Shown one piece after another: positions 29,301-43,606 of a DNA stretch of 64,000 nucleotides (positions are counted from its first letter, which is position 1; the number at the start of each line of letters is the position of its first letter). The position numbers were made by a program, and so were the translations under genes. This DNA is from Osmia lignaria lignaria (Eukaryota > Arthropoda > Insecta > Hymenoptera > Megachilidae): positions 12,536,256 through 12,600,255 of the forward strand of contig NC_135041.1 of the NCBI RefSeq assembly GCF_051020975.1, given 5' to 3'. A model generated the notes under the pieces. The model searched no databases. It saw only the letters and a list, made by a program, of their open reading frames with translations, and was not told where the DNA came from.

Positions 29301-32300
29301 GAGGGAAGCGCTTTAAGAGTGTCCGGCCGATTTCTATCGCGTTTTCCCAGGTAACCAGGGTAATTTAAGGATCAAAAGATTTCTCGTTAATTAAGTTCGG
29401 AATATGTCGACCGATCCTCGCGACCCTTCTTCCCCCTGTTGGCCGCAAAAACGAAAGGGGGTGCCGGCGCATCTGGCCCGGGAAATCGTGTAATTTTGGC
29501 TAATTAGGGGAAACAGAGCGGGCCATCGTTCCCCTCTGTCGACAATTTTCTTAAAAGCGACCGCCAGGGCGTCGAGGGGTTCGTTGCACGCGAACCAACT
29601 CCTCGAAAAGCGTTCAGGGTATGGGGTGGCGAGAGTCCTAAACTCCAAACAACCCTCCCTGACACCGACGAGCTGATATTCATTAGCATTAGCGGCCGAT
29701 CATTTCTCACCCTTGTACCCAGGGGCGTTGCTTAATGGGGTGCAAGCCGGAGGGAGATAGAGTAGGGGTAGCATCGTCGAACAGGAGGCCGGTCCACCAT
29801 TAAATCGGCGCGAAATTGCGTCCGGTGGTTCAAGTGGCAAACTAGTTAGCTTAGGATGCTTTATAGGCGGCGTTGTTATTGCCGTGTACGATTTGCGCTT
29901 CGAATTGATACGTAACCGTTGAAACGTGTTGCCGTTTAATCGACTAATTAACACACCTCTCGTTCTACTCTATTATCTACCGTTCGAAAGATATTATAGT
30001 TCGAACTCCTGATAGAAATGTTAGAATTATACTCGGTTCAAGAAGAAACTTGGTACGCTTAGTCGTTTTTAAACGATATACCTACTGTTTTATACTGGTA
30101 GACGGAGGGAAATGAGAATAAGTGGTTACTCGATACGATCGTATAATTGCTAATGGGCGCATAGAAGGGCAATAAAAGTAAGAGAGAGAAACGGAAAATC
30201 GTTGGTCGCCGGGAAATCAATCGCCGTCAGGCGTAGCGGCGACGACAAATTGCAGCTAGCTAGTGTAACACGGGGGGGCTAGTAAGGGTCTTCTATCGCT
30301 AATTAGAGGAGAAATGAAAAGTTATTGGTTCTTCGTTGATTGATTAATTAGTCGCGATAACTTTGCACTCGCGTGTTTACGGGCGATTTGAAATTGAATT
30401 TGTTTATCGATTCATTTTTATTCATTGCAACATTCGCGCGCTTCAAAGCCGTATAATTTGCTTACACATCAATCTGAATTTCCGGTATCGTTCTCCTTAA
30501 CACCCCGAGCACTTTCTCCCCCTTCGGTCGGCGTATTAAGACGGCGTTCGAAAAAGAAAAATTGATTACGTTGCCACTTGTACGAATCTCGAGTTTTCCG
30601 TCTCCGCGCGTTCCCTCTTCTCTCGCTCTCTGTTTCTTCGTTTCAGTATAAAAGCAAGGTGGACGGAGAGGGGGTGGGGTTGGTCGGAGAACGAGAGAGA
30701 ATAAATCACCCTCCGTTTGGTTGTCTCCGGCACTTAGCCGGCTTTCGAATCGCGGTCTTCGGTCCTCGCTCCTTTTCAATTTGAGCACCGAATGAAAACA
30801 ATCTTCCCCTACGAGGTTACTCTTCTCTCCGTCTCCCTTTATCCTTTCTCCGTGCTCTTCCATCCTCTTCTCTGTCAACCTTCCCCTTCGTTTTTACCCT
30901 TTTTACTCGGCACACCGTTGGCGAGTCTCTCTGATTTCATCCTTTTCCTTCTATCGCAATCTCTCTCCCATTAGTCCGTCTATCGTTCCTTCCACTTTCT
31001 CCTCTTCTACTTTCTCCACCCTTTTCTCTAGCTGATAGGTCCTGCTCTCTCTTAGCATCGCCTCGAGTCGACATTCGGCACCCAGCCCACAGTTAAATCC
31101 CGCAACCACCATTTTACCACTCGCTATTCGACTAACTCGAATTTGTTGGCAATGTCCCAGTTCTTATACGAATCTTTCGCTCCTTTCGACCACCTCTCTT
31201 TTCCTATTGCTCTTCAAATAATTGTACGACGTGGCCTATACACGCGACCACCCCTACGGCTCGAATGCGGTCGTGTGCGCGGATACTCGTAGGAACCGAT
31301 TCGATACGGGGACGCTTTTGTTAAGATTGTTGCGGTGCGATGACGAAACGACGATTCGAAATAGAAAGACCACCCGACGGTTTCAAGATTTTTATTCTTC
31401 CGAGGGATGATTACGTATTTCGTTGGGTAACACGTTCGCTGTTGATTAAAGGGGATGGATATTCGCCTCGTGTTTATTCCAGGCTAGTATTTGTGACATC
31501 GTTTACGGGAAGAGAGAGAGAGAGAGAGAAAAAATAATGCCACGAAGTCGGTAATTCAAAATTACAAGTTGAAATTCCGTCGTGACCGAACTGTACAGCG
31601 ATCCGACGAACAATCCCTTACGCGAGACGGAGAAACGAGTTTTACGCTTGTCGCAAAAGGTAAAAAGTTTTATTAGTATGACGCGAGGCCGCCGCTGGCT
31701 GTGCTCGCTCGCTGCTGGAGCTCAATAAAGTTAAAAGTTCGCAGAGTCGAGCTAGCTCACGCCTCGGAGAATGCCATTTCCTCGCCAGAGACGTAATAAT
31801 AATGGCATCGAAACGGCCATTCCTGGCTCATGATTAATTTGCCCTTCCGATTCTATCGATCGTTACTGATTTTTCAAAGGTTGTTTACGCGACAAACTCG
31901 CTCGATTTTCGCCACCGACGGTATCCAAGGGAGAAATGAGATTTCTACCAATGGCACGGGCAATAAAAGCAGGGGAAAAAAAGAGAGATCGCAAAAGTGG
32001 CAACGGTGGACAAGAAAAATATGAGGAGGAAGGATGAGACAAGATAAACGGTCTCGCGTGTTCGGAGAACAGTTGAGATTTAAGAGAGAACGGGGGTGGA
32101 AAAAGAATGCAAAAGCGACCGGGCTGGCGTGCAACGTTGTTTCCTTCGTGCAACCAGTCGTTGGATGGTTCGGCGAACCTATCCGATAACGCTTATCGCT
32201 TAATTGAAAGGCTTGTCTTCGGGACGCGAGCTTTCCTACTCAATTAAGCCATCATCTCGTGCAGTTTTCTCTTGTAAACGTTATACAGTTTAACGACGTA

Positions 32301-35300
32301 TGAAAGTTGAGTGTAATGGAAACGATTGGACGTGGATTTTAGACGTGCTGTAAGCAATCGTCCGTTCTGAAGAGGCGTTTAGTGTCCCTGTGGTTCGTAA
32401 GTAGGGTCATAGATCCTTAGGTCTCCCTTCGAAATGCTTTCGGGTTGGTCGGTTCTCGAGGAATATTCGTATCGCCTTTGGCGTTCGTCGATACAAGAGT
32501 AACTATACCATTTCTCATCGCGGGTGCGCCCGGCGGCCGATAAAAAATGTGCAGGCTGACCAATTGCATATAACTCACCCTGCCTTTCCAGTTCTTCCTG
32601 CCTCCATCTATGTACATACCATATACGTCTATCTATCCGCGCGAGCGTCCTCTCTATTTCTCTTCTTTCTTTCCAGCCACCGTCTCTTTCCCGTACTCTG
32701 TCGCTTTCGGTACTCGGGGGTCGCTTTTCCAGCACTCTACCGTCCATATATACACATATTCCGCGATGGTGCCCGCACGTACACGGTGGCTACTCGCACG
32801 CGTATGCATGCTTACACGTACACACGAGCGGATGGTACACGCACGCGTTCCAGGGGTCGTGTATTCGAGTTCTTTTATTTGACCCTGCGGGGGTAGCAGA
32901 GGGTTGAGTTGAGCGAGCGAAACGAGGGTGCGGTGGGCTGGGGGCGATGACATCGATTTTTTACCCGTTGCTAATCTCAATGTTACCTCCTCCTACTCTA
33001 TACCTCCTCTTCCTCTTCCTCTTCCTCCTGCCCGTTCGGCCACCTCCATCTATCCTTCTTTTTTTTTCTTTTTTTTCACCCTTTCCATCCTCTCGTCGAC
33101 CCTCTTCGTTCTTCCTCTTCCCGCTCGCTCGCACTCTTTGCTTCTCCCCGCTGTTCCTCCTCTTCTTGCTCCGCTACCCTCGGACCATCCGTTCTGCGGG
33201 AAAATGTGCATGTGCATCGGGCACATTCGAAAAGGAATAACCATTTTTTCGTACCGGACAACACTTGCGCCGCGACGCCCCCGCCACGCAAATTCTCCTC
33301 GTCTCCCGTTCATCCTCCGCCTTCCCTCTTTCTACATTCGTCTCTTTCTCCTTCTCTCCTGTTACGTCCGTCTCTTTCCTGTCACCCGGCTACCCCCTAT
33401 CTCTCGTTCTAGCCTCCTCTTTGTCGGTTTTTTCGTCGACGCTTTTTTTTTTTCCGTTGCACACCCTTGGTCTCCGCCACCACCCCCCGACTCAGACCAG
33501 GCGGAATCGAACTGACGTGGACGCGGCAGTTTTCCATCTTTCTGTCCCCCGTGGGAATAATGACATTTTTTCCTTTTTTCTTTTTTTTTTTACGATTCGG
33601 AACTGTAGGTGCGCGCCGAGCTACGCGTTTCTGCGACGTCGGCTATCTCGATGCAGAAAAACCACCACCGATATTGCGGTACACGTTACGATTTATTAAC
33701 TTTTGGGAAAATTATGAGTCCATCAATTAGAAGGTTAATTTCTGTATCTAGAAAATTTTCAAAATATTATCGGTACTCGAAGATTAGCATCGAAGAAGTG
33801 ATTTTTAAGTACCGGAAATCGAGGGAATGTAATTTAAAAGATAATCGATGCGTTGCAAATGAAGCAGCATCGATCGCAAATAGAGTATTAATTTAACAAT
33901 GAATAATGTTGTTAGCTAGCTTCGATGCAATTAGACCGTTATATTGGCGCTTTGCGATAGCTAGTACGATTGTCGGTCGAACTCCGTAATGTTGATTACC
34001 GTACATATTTGATCGCATTCGTTGAATTATTGAAACTAATCTGTCGCAGCAGCATAATAGACGGGTATATGTATATGCTGTTTGCTAGCTACAATTTGAT
34101 ACAGCTGTTCACGATTGTTTTCCGTTCCGTACGACTTTTATTCAATTTTGTACATTAGCACTAAGAAAACTTTCATACATCTAATTGTCATTCGAATCTC
34201 TCGAGACAGTTACTTAACCGGTGCATTCGATTGTTCGCTAACTCGAACGGATAGTTAATAATTCCAGCGACATCGAGGAGAGTTTGATGACGTTTTACGT
34301 CGGGCTCGTTTCATTCTTTTGTAACGCGGTCACTGCGAATATCACATCACGTGGCCGTTCGTGTAATTGCGAATCGATTTAATAGACGCGTAATAATGAG
34401 TAACTGTTTTCCTTTCAAAGTAAAAGGGAGAAACTCACGTGGCTATGGAACGATTGTCACGTGTCCGTTGCACGAATTCACCGCTATGAATTTCATGAAG
34501 TTTTCACGCTGTTTTCGCGATTTTACACGCGAGCTGCTGTTCGATTTTTCAATTAATTCGTCGGGATTATCGGGACCCGCATCGAAATTCGGTATCATGG
34601 TAACAAGTTTTTTTTTTTTTTTTTGAAAATCGTAAACCCCACTACTATGATTACTTATAAACTCTGAGTAGTATCGTCCTACTCACAATTTTTGAATTAA
34701 GCGATATTACTTTACCGATCATTAGTTACAAGTATCACGAATATTATAAAAATGATGTTTGATTAAATTTACTTAATCATTATACGTTTGTCGTATTTTC
34801 AGACAGAGATCGCTAAGAGGTTGAACGCGATAATCGTCCAGGTACTTCCGTACCTGACACAAGAGGTGAGTCTTTGACTTTCTGTTTGGCACGTGTGCCG
34901 TACAATCTCACGATCGAGAGTGACAACGACGCGATAATGATAGCATGGCTTGCAGCATCAGCAGCAGGTGGCCAATGCCGTAGAGAGAGCGAAGCAAGTT
35001 ACGATGACCGAGCTGAACGCTATTATTGGGGTGAGCTTCTCTACAATTGATTCTCTACTATTAACTTCTTAGTTTTGGCAAGCAGTTGAACATTGATATT
35101 GGCACAGTTTAGACAACTGCTCGCGTTACAAATTAATTCAACATAATTTAGGAGCAAGCAATCATCGGTATGTGTAACTATTGTGACATTCTTTTTGCAG
35201 CAACAACAACAACAGGGTCTACAACAACTACTGGTAAGTTTTAACAGCTATTCGTACGTTGACACTGATCGAAAACAACCCCCTAAAAAAGGGTACTGAT

Positions 35301-38300
35301 CAACGCATATTTTATCGAATGTTACAGCAACAAATTCACGCGCAGCAGTTGCCTCACGGTGCGGTCGTCGGCGGTCTTCCGCCAGCGGGGCTGTTGGGTT
35401 TCGCAGGTGCGGCCGCGGCGGCCGCAGCCGCAGGGGTACCACCTCATCTAGCTCCACCACCGCATCCCGCGGCTGCGGCTGCGGTCCAGGCACAGGTGCA
35501 GGCACTGTTGAAACCGTCGGATCTGCAACAACACCGAGCGGCCGCGGAGACGCCCGAAGATCGTAAACCGATCGCCCTTAACGACGAACGACTACGGCGG
35601 TCCGTGTCGCCGCCCGAGAAATTCCGAAGCCGCACCCCCGACCTCGAGAGCGATCCCAAGAGGCGGAAGGAGGAGAAGCTCGGACACGTGAGTTTAATCC
35701 TGCTGTTGCTCCTCTTCGTACAGCGCCGCGTCGCGCCGCTTTTGTTTTTGCGCTACCCTTCGATCCACCTGTTACGCCCCATTTAAGAATCCACGCCGGA
35801 AGGATCTCACGCGTGTTTCTCCTTCGCCTCGTGCAGGAATTCTAGGGCGAATTCGGCTGGTCCATTTAGCCCGGGGAAAAGTTTCAGGTGTTTTAGGTCT
35901 TTGCTCTTGTAACACGGTCGCGGTTTCGATCAAAGGATTCGAGAAAGATTCAAGTTTTTATCGAAAGATGTTTTGTCATTCTGAATCGAAAATTCTTAGT
36001 ACACGTTTGCGAATTCTATACGTTTCAAGAAAGATTGCAAAGTTTTCTCGTTTCGGATATACAATATTTTCCGTGCGTCGCGCTCTTTCGCTCCCGTGTA
36101 CCAACGAAACAATACAAAGGCATCCTTATTTTACGCGTAGCGCGCTCTTGCAAGAGCACGAGGGAGAGCGATAAAGAGTGCTCCCTAAAAATTGGATTAC
36201 TTTTGTCCGCGGTAAAATGGAAAAAGCGGGGACGGTAACACACGGCAAACGTTGTGTGTAGCATTCGTCGAGACTAGTCGCACGGTTTCTCCTTGCCGTC
36301 GTGGCTCCGTGAAATATCCATGAAAACACGCTCCTTTGTCAGGATCGCGAGGACAAAGTGCGCGCTAGCTGCGCGCAAGAGGGCGGCGACGCGAGGAGGC
36401 GCGTAATTAAAAACCGTGAAAACAGGCGAACTGCAGGCTGTCGCTTCGCTCGCGTTCTCTCACTAAATTGGATTATTTTTCTCAGCCTGCTTCCTCCTCA
36501 CCGCCTCGACCTCTCTCTTTCTCTCTCGCCTTTTCCTCCCTCGCCACGGTTCTGCTTCCCGACGATTAAAATACTCCTTCTTCGCGAGTGTACTTCGTTT
36601 TACGCGTAACCCACCTTCTTCTCTTCGCGTTTCGTTCCTTCTTTCTACCCTTCAGCCGGCGGACCAGCGTCGTTTTCAAAAGTGACGCGTCGCGACGCGG
36701 TCAGCCACGTCGACGGCGGGCAGAGGAAAGGCGAAACGCGGAATCGTTTCGCGATGCCCGTCTATATTCCTTCCTTCGAGCGTGGGAATTCAAAGCCGTG
36801 GAAATTAAAGGGAGCTTTCCGTGGCGGAGCTCACCGACTCGGATTACCAGCTGCCGGGAGGGATTCTTTAAATTTTGACGGGACCGAATATAAATGGTTA
36901 TTTACGCGGTAATTAGGGTGTTGGCCACGTTGAATACGCGATATTTCGTGACTCGTGTGCCACGTAAATGCACCGCCGACCTGCTGCCGGGATAGCTCGT
37001 AGGATACCGTTTATCCGGAGAATGGTACTTTTTTTTTTTCATTCTTCTTGTATATCTTCTCGTTTGTATTTTTTAAATTCAAATCGTGGATCCATATTTC
37101 TCTACCTACGGAGTGTACTGTCGGAGAATATCAAAAGTAAGGTTCAATGATTTTTCAACTCCAATACTGTGCCATAGAAATGGAAAATGGCAATAGAAAA
37201 GTCATCCGTCTGTACAACGATTCTTCCTGGAGAACTATTCCGCACCTTCGCGTTTGATTTTGATTTAAAAAGAAGTAACACAATGGTCTAATTATCACAA
37301 ATTGATATAAAATTACAGAAAGAAAGAACAATCATTCACCCTTTTTATGTAGCACATTTGGCGAGCACTATCTACCCTTAAAGTACCGAACCCCTTTATT
37401 CTACCACTCTTTAGGTGACTTTTTTCTACGCTAACCCTGAATCAAGGGAAGCTTATGTTACACAAGACCACCGTACCTGTCGTGTTCAATTGTCGCATCG
37501 AACCACGAAAGTCTCAAGCAGAAACCCTAAGTCACGCTTGGTTCTCTCTTTTCGCTATCTCCTTCTCGCTCGTTCCTAACCCTTTCTATATCTCCATCAT
37601 CTCCTCTATCTCTCTCTCTCTCTCTCTCTCTCGATGCCTGGGGAACTAACAACGCGTCGTTTACACGGGCAATCCCTCCAAGCCCAAGGGTGCCTGGAAG
37701 TTTGTTTGAAGTTGAGGCACTGACCGGACTCCGTCATCAACTCCATTTACCAGGGCGGCCGATGCGAGTATCGGCGTGTGAGTCGCACGAGGAAACAAGT
37801 GCAGTCGACCGACGGCGATCTATCCGCCCTGTCGCACATGTGTACCAACTGCTATTGCGAGCAATTGTATCGAGAATGCTAGTCGACATCCAGAAGGGTA
37901 GAAACCGAAATTCTCTGCTCGAAATTCAGGCTATCGCGTTGCGTTAAAAATCTCCACTTTCTAGAAAGTATACAGAAATATTACGTGCCGTGGGTGGCGC
38001 GGTATTATTGACTGAAGTAGTAAAGATAATTTGTTCTTAGAACTCGCGTGCAACGGTAAACCGTCCTTTTAACCCTTGAAAAGAAAGCTTGTTACGCATA
38101 TGGTAGAGAATTCTACTGAAACTGATCGTTCAAATTGTTGTATAAATACCTTCGCTGAGGTGTTTTTGGCTAAGACGCGAATACAGAAAGTGACACGGCG
38201 TTAGTTATAGGCAAGGCACGGTGTCGTACAAGTGGAATTCTAAGGAGGCGGTTTGGTACGTTAATTTCGAACGTTAAAGCTCGCGGCATGTGACGCGTTA

Positions 38301-41300
38301 TGAATGCAAGAGATATGTGAATTACACTCTATTGTCTTGAGGAGACCGTTCAGATCGTGTACAGGGGGCGGACAAAGGTTCGAGGTTTGAGGCGAGAGGG
38401 TATGTCAACTTTGGTCGTTGAAACTTTTACTCTGCGCAATAAAATACCCGCGCGTTTGTCTATCGATGGGTCGCTTTGTTAATCGCCTACAAGGAAAGTG
38501 AACGCGTTTCCCGGCGCGGTTCGTTTAAAAGCGTAACAGGTATTCGGACGAAAGGGGTTTCGAAACAAATTTTAATTTAAATTTCCCACACGATCAACCG
38601 GTTAATTGAATGAACAGCGCGCAACAAAGTTTCCTCGTTAACGATGCGCGGAATTACACGGTTACACGACGCTCTTGGTTACCGATTTCACGGCACTTTA
38701 CGAGAAATCGATTCTTACCCGCCATTGATCTAGAAACAATTCCCGGGGAAATAGTTATCGGATGACAACGAAGGTTCACTTTTCTACGATATGAAGAAAA
38801 AACGTAAGAGTCGTTGAACAAACGATCGTTCAGGCTAGGTAAAGACGTTGGAAAGTGTCACAGCGTGGCAGGAGTAAAAGTCATGACTTTTAGTGTCACG
38901 CGAGAAGGTAGTATGTATAACAAGTACACAGAGAAAGAGGGTGGCGGGTAGAGAGGAAGAAACACAGACACAAGGAGACAGGGTGTCACGGATGGTCGCA
39001 TGCAATTCACAACAGTCTACGAGCAGAGCTTAAGCGTGTTCCCTTGGTGGGTAACGTTCCGCCACGGTTCGTGTATTAGTGTCTCGTAGGACACGGACGG
39101 CGATGAAGAGAGAAGGGTATAACCGGAAATGAGTTCTCGCGTGTCCACGCTTGGGCTCTTGGAAACTACTATTCAGTCCCTCTTTCCTACTCGCCTCTCC
39201 GACGTCTCGCACCCCCTCTGAGAGGATTAGTCGTAGTTCTCCGCCGCTTCTGCTTCGCCTTCGACCCCTCCTACCCCCTAACAACCCCTTCTTCGGCTAC
39301 GTAGGAAAGCATTAATCAAAGGAGCAGCGGTGCACCCTGTTACCGGCACGAAAGATGGAAATACCGCACACACGGCCGAGATATCACGGAAACGGGGTTA
39401 GGTTATGTTAGCCCCGTCCAACCACTGTAACCACCTTTGTCACACTGTCTCCCGCGCTGCCCTCAAGCCGGGAATAAAAATTCACGATCCGTTTTACACT
39501 TTCACGCGTTTCTAACAATGCGACTGTTGACGTATTCAAAAGAGGAAAAGTGTTATTGATTTTTTTCAAAATTATAATACTCGAAGTCTAATTATTTCAT
39601 TTAATTGTTGTAGGACGATAATTAAAAGGGGTGTATATGTGACCATCGAAACCATCTAATCGAAACTCTCGTCATTGGGGGTAGTTAGGGTGGAAAGTAG
39701 GATGCGTTCGGAAGAACGGAGCTACGAAACATGTTACAGAAAATCGGGTAGAGTTTCGTGACTGTTGGTGGTGTGCGAGTGACCGACGGTGATTTCATTG
39801 ACGAGCGCCGCGGTGCCCTCGCTGAAAATGCCTGTGGTTGAAAACGGGGATGGGCGAGTTAAGGTCGGTGGGCTGATACACGACCGTCATTACCCCCGGC
39901 AGTTTATTGGGCTTTCGTATCAAAGAGGGGGATTTTTATCGCGCGTTTTCGTCGATCGATCCGCACTGTTCGACGCGATTACGACAAAGGGCCGATCATT
40001 CTTTTCTTTCTCAGGAATCACTTTCCCCCTCATTCACGATGGTATTCCTTTCACGGTATTAGCTTCGAGTTAAATGTACTTTGCTCGTTTCGATTGTCAT
40101 TAGAAGTTAGTCGATACAGAGCGATTTTTCGTGAATGAAAGTCTCGGATCGGGTTATTCGATGTCAAAGCAACATCTGTATTTTCAGTTTGCTTAACGAA
40201 CATCGTGTTTGAAAAGTTTGCCGGAATGGCAGGAGCGATTCACGATCCGCGAAACGTTAACGAGCCACTACTGTTTGGGAAAAAAACGCGAGCTAAGGAC
40301 AGGAGCGAAAACACTTTGTCCCAAGCTGGCCACGAAGAGAGATATACCACCCCCGCATGCAGATGCGTAGATTCGTCTGGTGGGAATGCAGCCTGTAGGA
40401 GGACGTTGAAAACGTGTTGGTGGTGGTAAGAGACGATGGAGGTAGAAGAGGAAGCAGAGGGAGGAGGATGGTTGAATTTTTCATCTGACCACGTCGAACC
40501 AATTAAAGCGGACCGCGGTACCTACCTCCACCCCCGACCTCTTCCACTTTTTTCGTTTTCTCTTTATTTCCGCCCCGCGTGCTGGCCTTTATCCATTCCA
40601 TCTCGCTCGCTTCCCCTTTTCAACCTTCTCTCTCTCTCTCTCTCTCTCTTACACACGCGTTCGCTCTCGACCCATCCTTTCTCTCTATCATCCTTTCCAT
40701 CCAGCAGGAGGCTCTCTTTTAACTCGTGTCTCCTCTTCCTCTCGTCTCTCGTAGCCTGTACCCCCGGCCACCAACGGTTCCTCATCCTCGGCATCCGCGT
40801 ACTGCTCCTCTTCCCTCTCGTTGGCCATCTTCCTCGTTCAACCGCTCGTTCACTCTAGCGACTCGTTGGATTTTTTCGCGTCACGAGGCGGTGTAATTTA
40901 TTTGGCCGAGCTAGGTACCCGCGGAGGTGGCCGAGGAAGGGCGACGCGATGCGATGGTATGGGATGGGTTGCGATGCGATGGGTTGGAGGAATAACCGGA
41001 GCTGGTGGCAGAGGTGAGGCGGCAACGGAGGTGGAGGTGACGCGGCTAGAATGAGAGTCCAAGGGATGAGCCGAAGAGAAGGGGGCTGGTTTCAGTTTAT
41101 TTTGTGGGTCCTACCAACCCGCTCGTCACTGTCCAACCCCGTTCACCCTGTCCGCCGGCTGCCGCGTCCTTTCTTTTGCTCACATCTACGCAAACCTCGT
41201 TCTCTTTCTTCCCTCTATCCTTTCCTTCGTCCCCCTTTCGTTTCTCGACCGAACCGCCGTTGTTTGTCTTTCTTGTTTCTTCCTGACCACTTTTCCCCTC

Positions 41301-43575
41301 CACAGCTTTCTCGCTTTTTCGAATACAATCTCGTAGGTGTGTGCTGCTCCGTGTCATGGTACGCTCACCCTGTGCACGCGCGTGTGACGCGTATCTTGTC
41401 AGCTAGCTGTGCCATGGATGTAATATTAAAGAACCCGGGACTTCCTGATGGGGTTTCGCTGCTGCGTTTTTTGATCGCTTTCGTGGAACATTTTTTTTTT
41501 CTTCTTGACTAACTCTTTCATATAGACTCGGTCCTATTTATCTATTCCAATAATCAACTGGACCGGAAAACTGGTTACCTTTGATCAGAAATGAAAAAGA
41601 CGGATCTTGTAAAGATTTTTGTAAAAAAAGAAAAATCGATCAGTTGGTTTTTATAAAAAGAGAAATCCTTTTAACGATTGAATTACGACGCGTGGCCTGA
41701 ATTGATTTCCGCCGGGGAGTTTAATATCGACTCGAAACCGATAAGATCATAATTTTCTCGTAATGTCTGTGTTAGAGGTCATAAGCTATTTTAAACGGCA
41801 CCTATCGATTCGCGGTATCGTATTACCGGCAATCGATTAAATAATGGTAATTCAATGAAACCCGAGTGTTAAGTACATTATTTTCTACCTTGAAAGTTCT
41901 TCTTAAATGAAAATTGCTCGTTTTTAAAATTAATTTTATTATTCCTAAAATGGTGGTTTTGATATCGAAAGAGATCCTGTATTGGCCGTTCGCGACGTTA
42001 TTCGATTATTAAGAAACACGGTAGGTTAGGTGCACGGAGCTACTTAAATTAATTATAAAGGCGTTATCGATCGCGGACCCGAGCGACTCGTGTGACCGAT
42101 ATCAATTCTGACGTGAATCGTATTTTGCGTGAGTACCGTGGCTAAGCTATTCAATTGTTCTATAGTACGGAAAGGAGAAACTTGTTTCTTCGCAGTTCTT
42201 CACGAACCGTAACTTGCACCGCGAATTATTAACAAAGAGGAGGTACGGTGTTCTAAAGACGCGCGAGAATAAAAATTCAATCACAAGCTCGAATACGTAC
42301 AAATTATCTTATGGAAAATGCGCGCGTTTCACGTAGGATGTTGTAACTAAATAAGTACCTTGGGTGAAAAATGACCCACTGTCGATTGAACGAGCATTAA
42401 TCCATCCCTCTTTCTTTTCATCGATCTCTTTCTCACCAGCCTCGTTTTATTATGCATTCATCCCCTATCCACTGTATTATTTTTTCATTCAGTACAGTCG
42501 ATATCTCGAGGCAGGTTCTTGTTACAAAACGGTCTGTGTCGAGCTCCTGCAATTGTGCCAAGAGGCGTCACAGACGTGTCTTTCTTGCCCCAGCGGGCTA
42601 CTTCCTTCGCGATCCCTTCTTTTCTCCTCTCCTCTTTTCCTTACCGAATCCTCTTCTTCTCGCGTCCGCTTCGCGCCTGCTTCTCCTCGACACCCGTCCA
42701 CGAATATAAAGATCTTGAAGATCTTTCACGGTGTAACGGGTGTCTCGTCAACGCCGAAGTTGTATTTCAATTTCGACGAGCAGTTTCCATTTCCATGTTG
42801 GTTCATTTATTTTTCGACGATCGTCGATTAAAAGCGACCGGTGTAATCGAGCCAAAATCACACCCTCGCGTAACTTTAATCTACCCATCGTTGAACCGAA
42901 AGTTGGCAGCTTCGTACGTGGGAGAGAAGCGGTAATCGTAACGGATAATTAGATCCTTGGCTGATGAATGCGAAACGAGGATGTAATGGGTGATGATATT
43001 TAGGTCACGAACGAATCCTTCCGCAGTTGCGATCGCTTGCAAAGCCGCAGACGCCCGCTGGTGTATATAGGAACGGAGGAAAGTTTTCTCGCGCAGAAGC
43101 TACCCGGACGAGCTGGGTGCCCGCGTGTTCGACGAACAGCCGAAAAAAGTCTCAACCAGGATCAGCTCGTTCGCCGACAAGGACGAGTCCTAATTAAAAG
43201 GTAAAAGGAAAAAGTTGCCCGGCGATCGGGTGATTCGAAGGCTGGCTGCTCGTCGTTCGCGTCGAGGCGAAGTAATTAATTAATGAATTAATTAATTAAT
43301 CGGTATCACGGTACCATCAGAAGTACCAATCAGCGTGTACCCGTCGTTCCGTCGTATGCAAACGCGTATCCGTGCACCCTGCGAATCCTGTGTGCTCACC
43401 CACACCTATCGAGGGCACAGAGAGTTCGTTCGAAAGTCTACTATCGCGGATACCTTTCGAAAAAATTCACCGTTTCTCCCCTACCAATTCCGCCGTCCTA
43501 GCATCTCCTATCAACGCTGAAGCCCATCTAGCTGGCCTCTCTGTGCCGGTGCACGCGCGAACGTTCGTTCGAAAA

Positions 43576-43606
<31 letters not shown>

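Larger units (their letters stand above)
29130..34802 (+). other. Intron 5 (5.7 kb)
   Basis: Bounded by GTAAGT and TATTTTCAG. It contains a GA microsatellite (31509-31530) and a strongly pyrimidine-rich + strand at about 32980-33480, which accounts for several long overlapping open frames there. No gene is recognised. Confidence 0.8.

Noticed and set aside
32928..33699. Long overlapping frames (195 and 144 codons) on the + strand
   Set aside because: They arise from a pyrimidine-rich tract (Pro/Leu/Ser/Phe-rich in every frame) inside intron 5; no domain or splice logic.
35688..35786. Read-through of exon C8 into intron 9, giving a short Q-GP protein like TLE5/AES
   Set aside because: The frame ends at 35786, but no AATAAA follows nearby and the donor is strong. 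Without transcript evidence this is only intron sequence.
37690..37947. 85-codon + strand frame in intron 9
   Set aside because: Mixed composition but no family recognised and no splice signals tying it to groucho.
5796..38590. Su(H)-type YGTGRGAA matches at 5796, 33550, 36781 and 38583 (reverse)
   Set aside because: About eight matches are expected by chance in 64 kb on both strands, so there is no enrichment or clustering to report.
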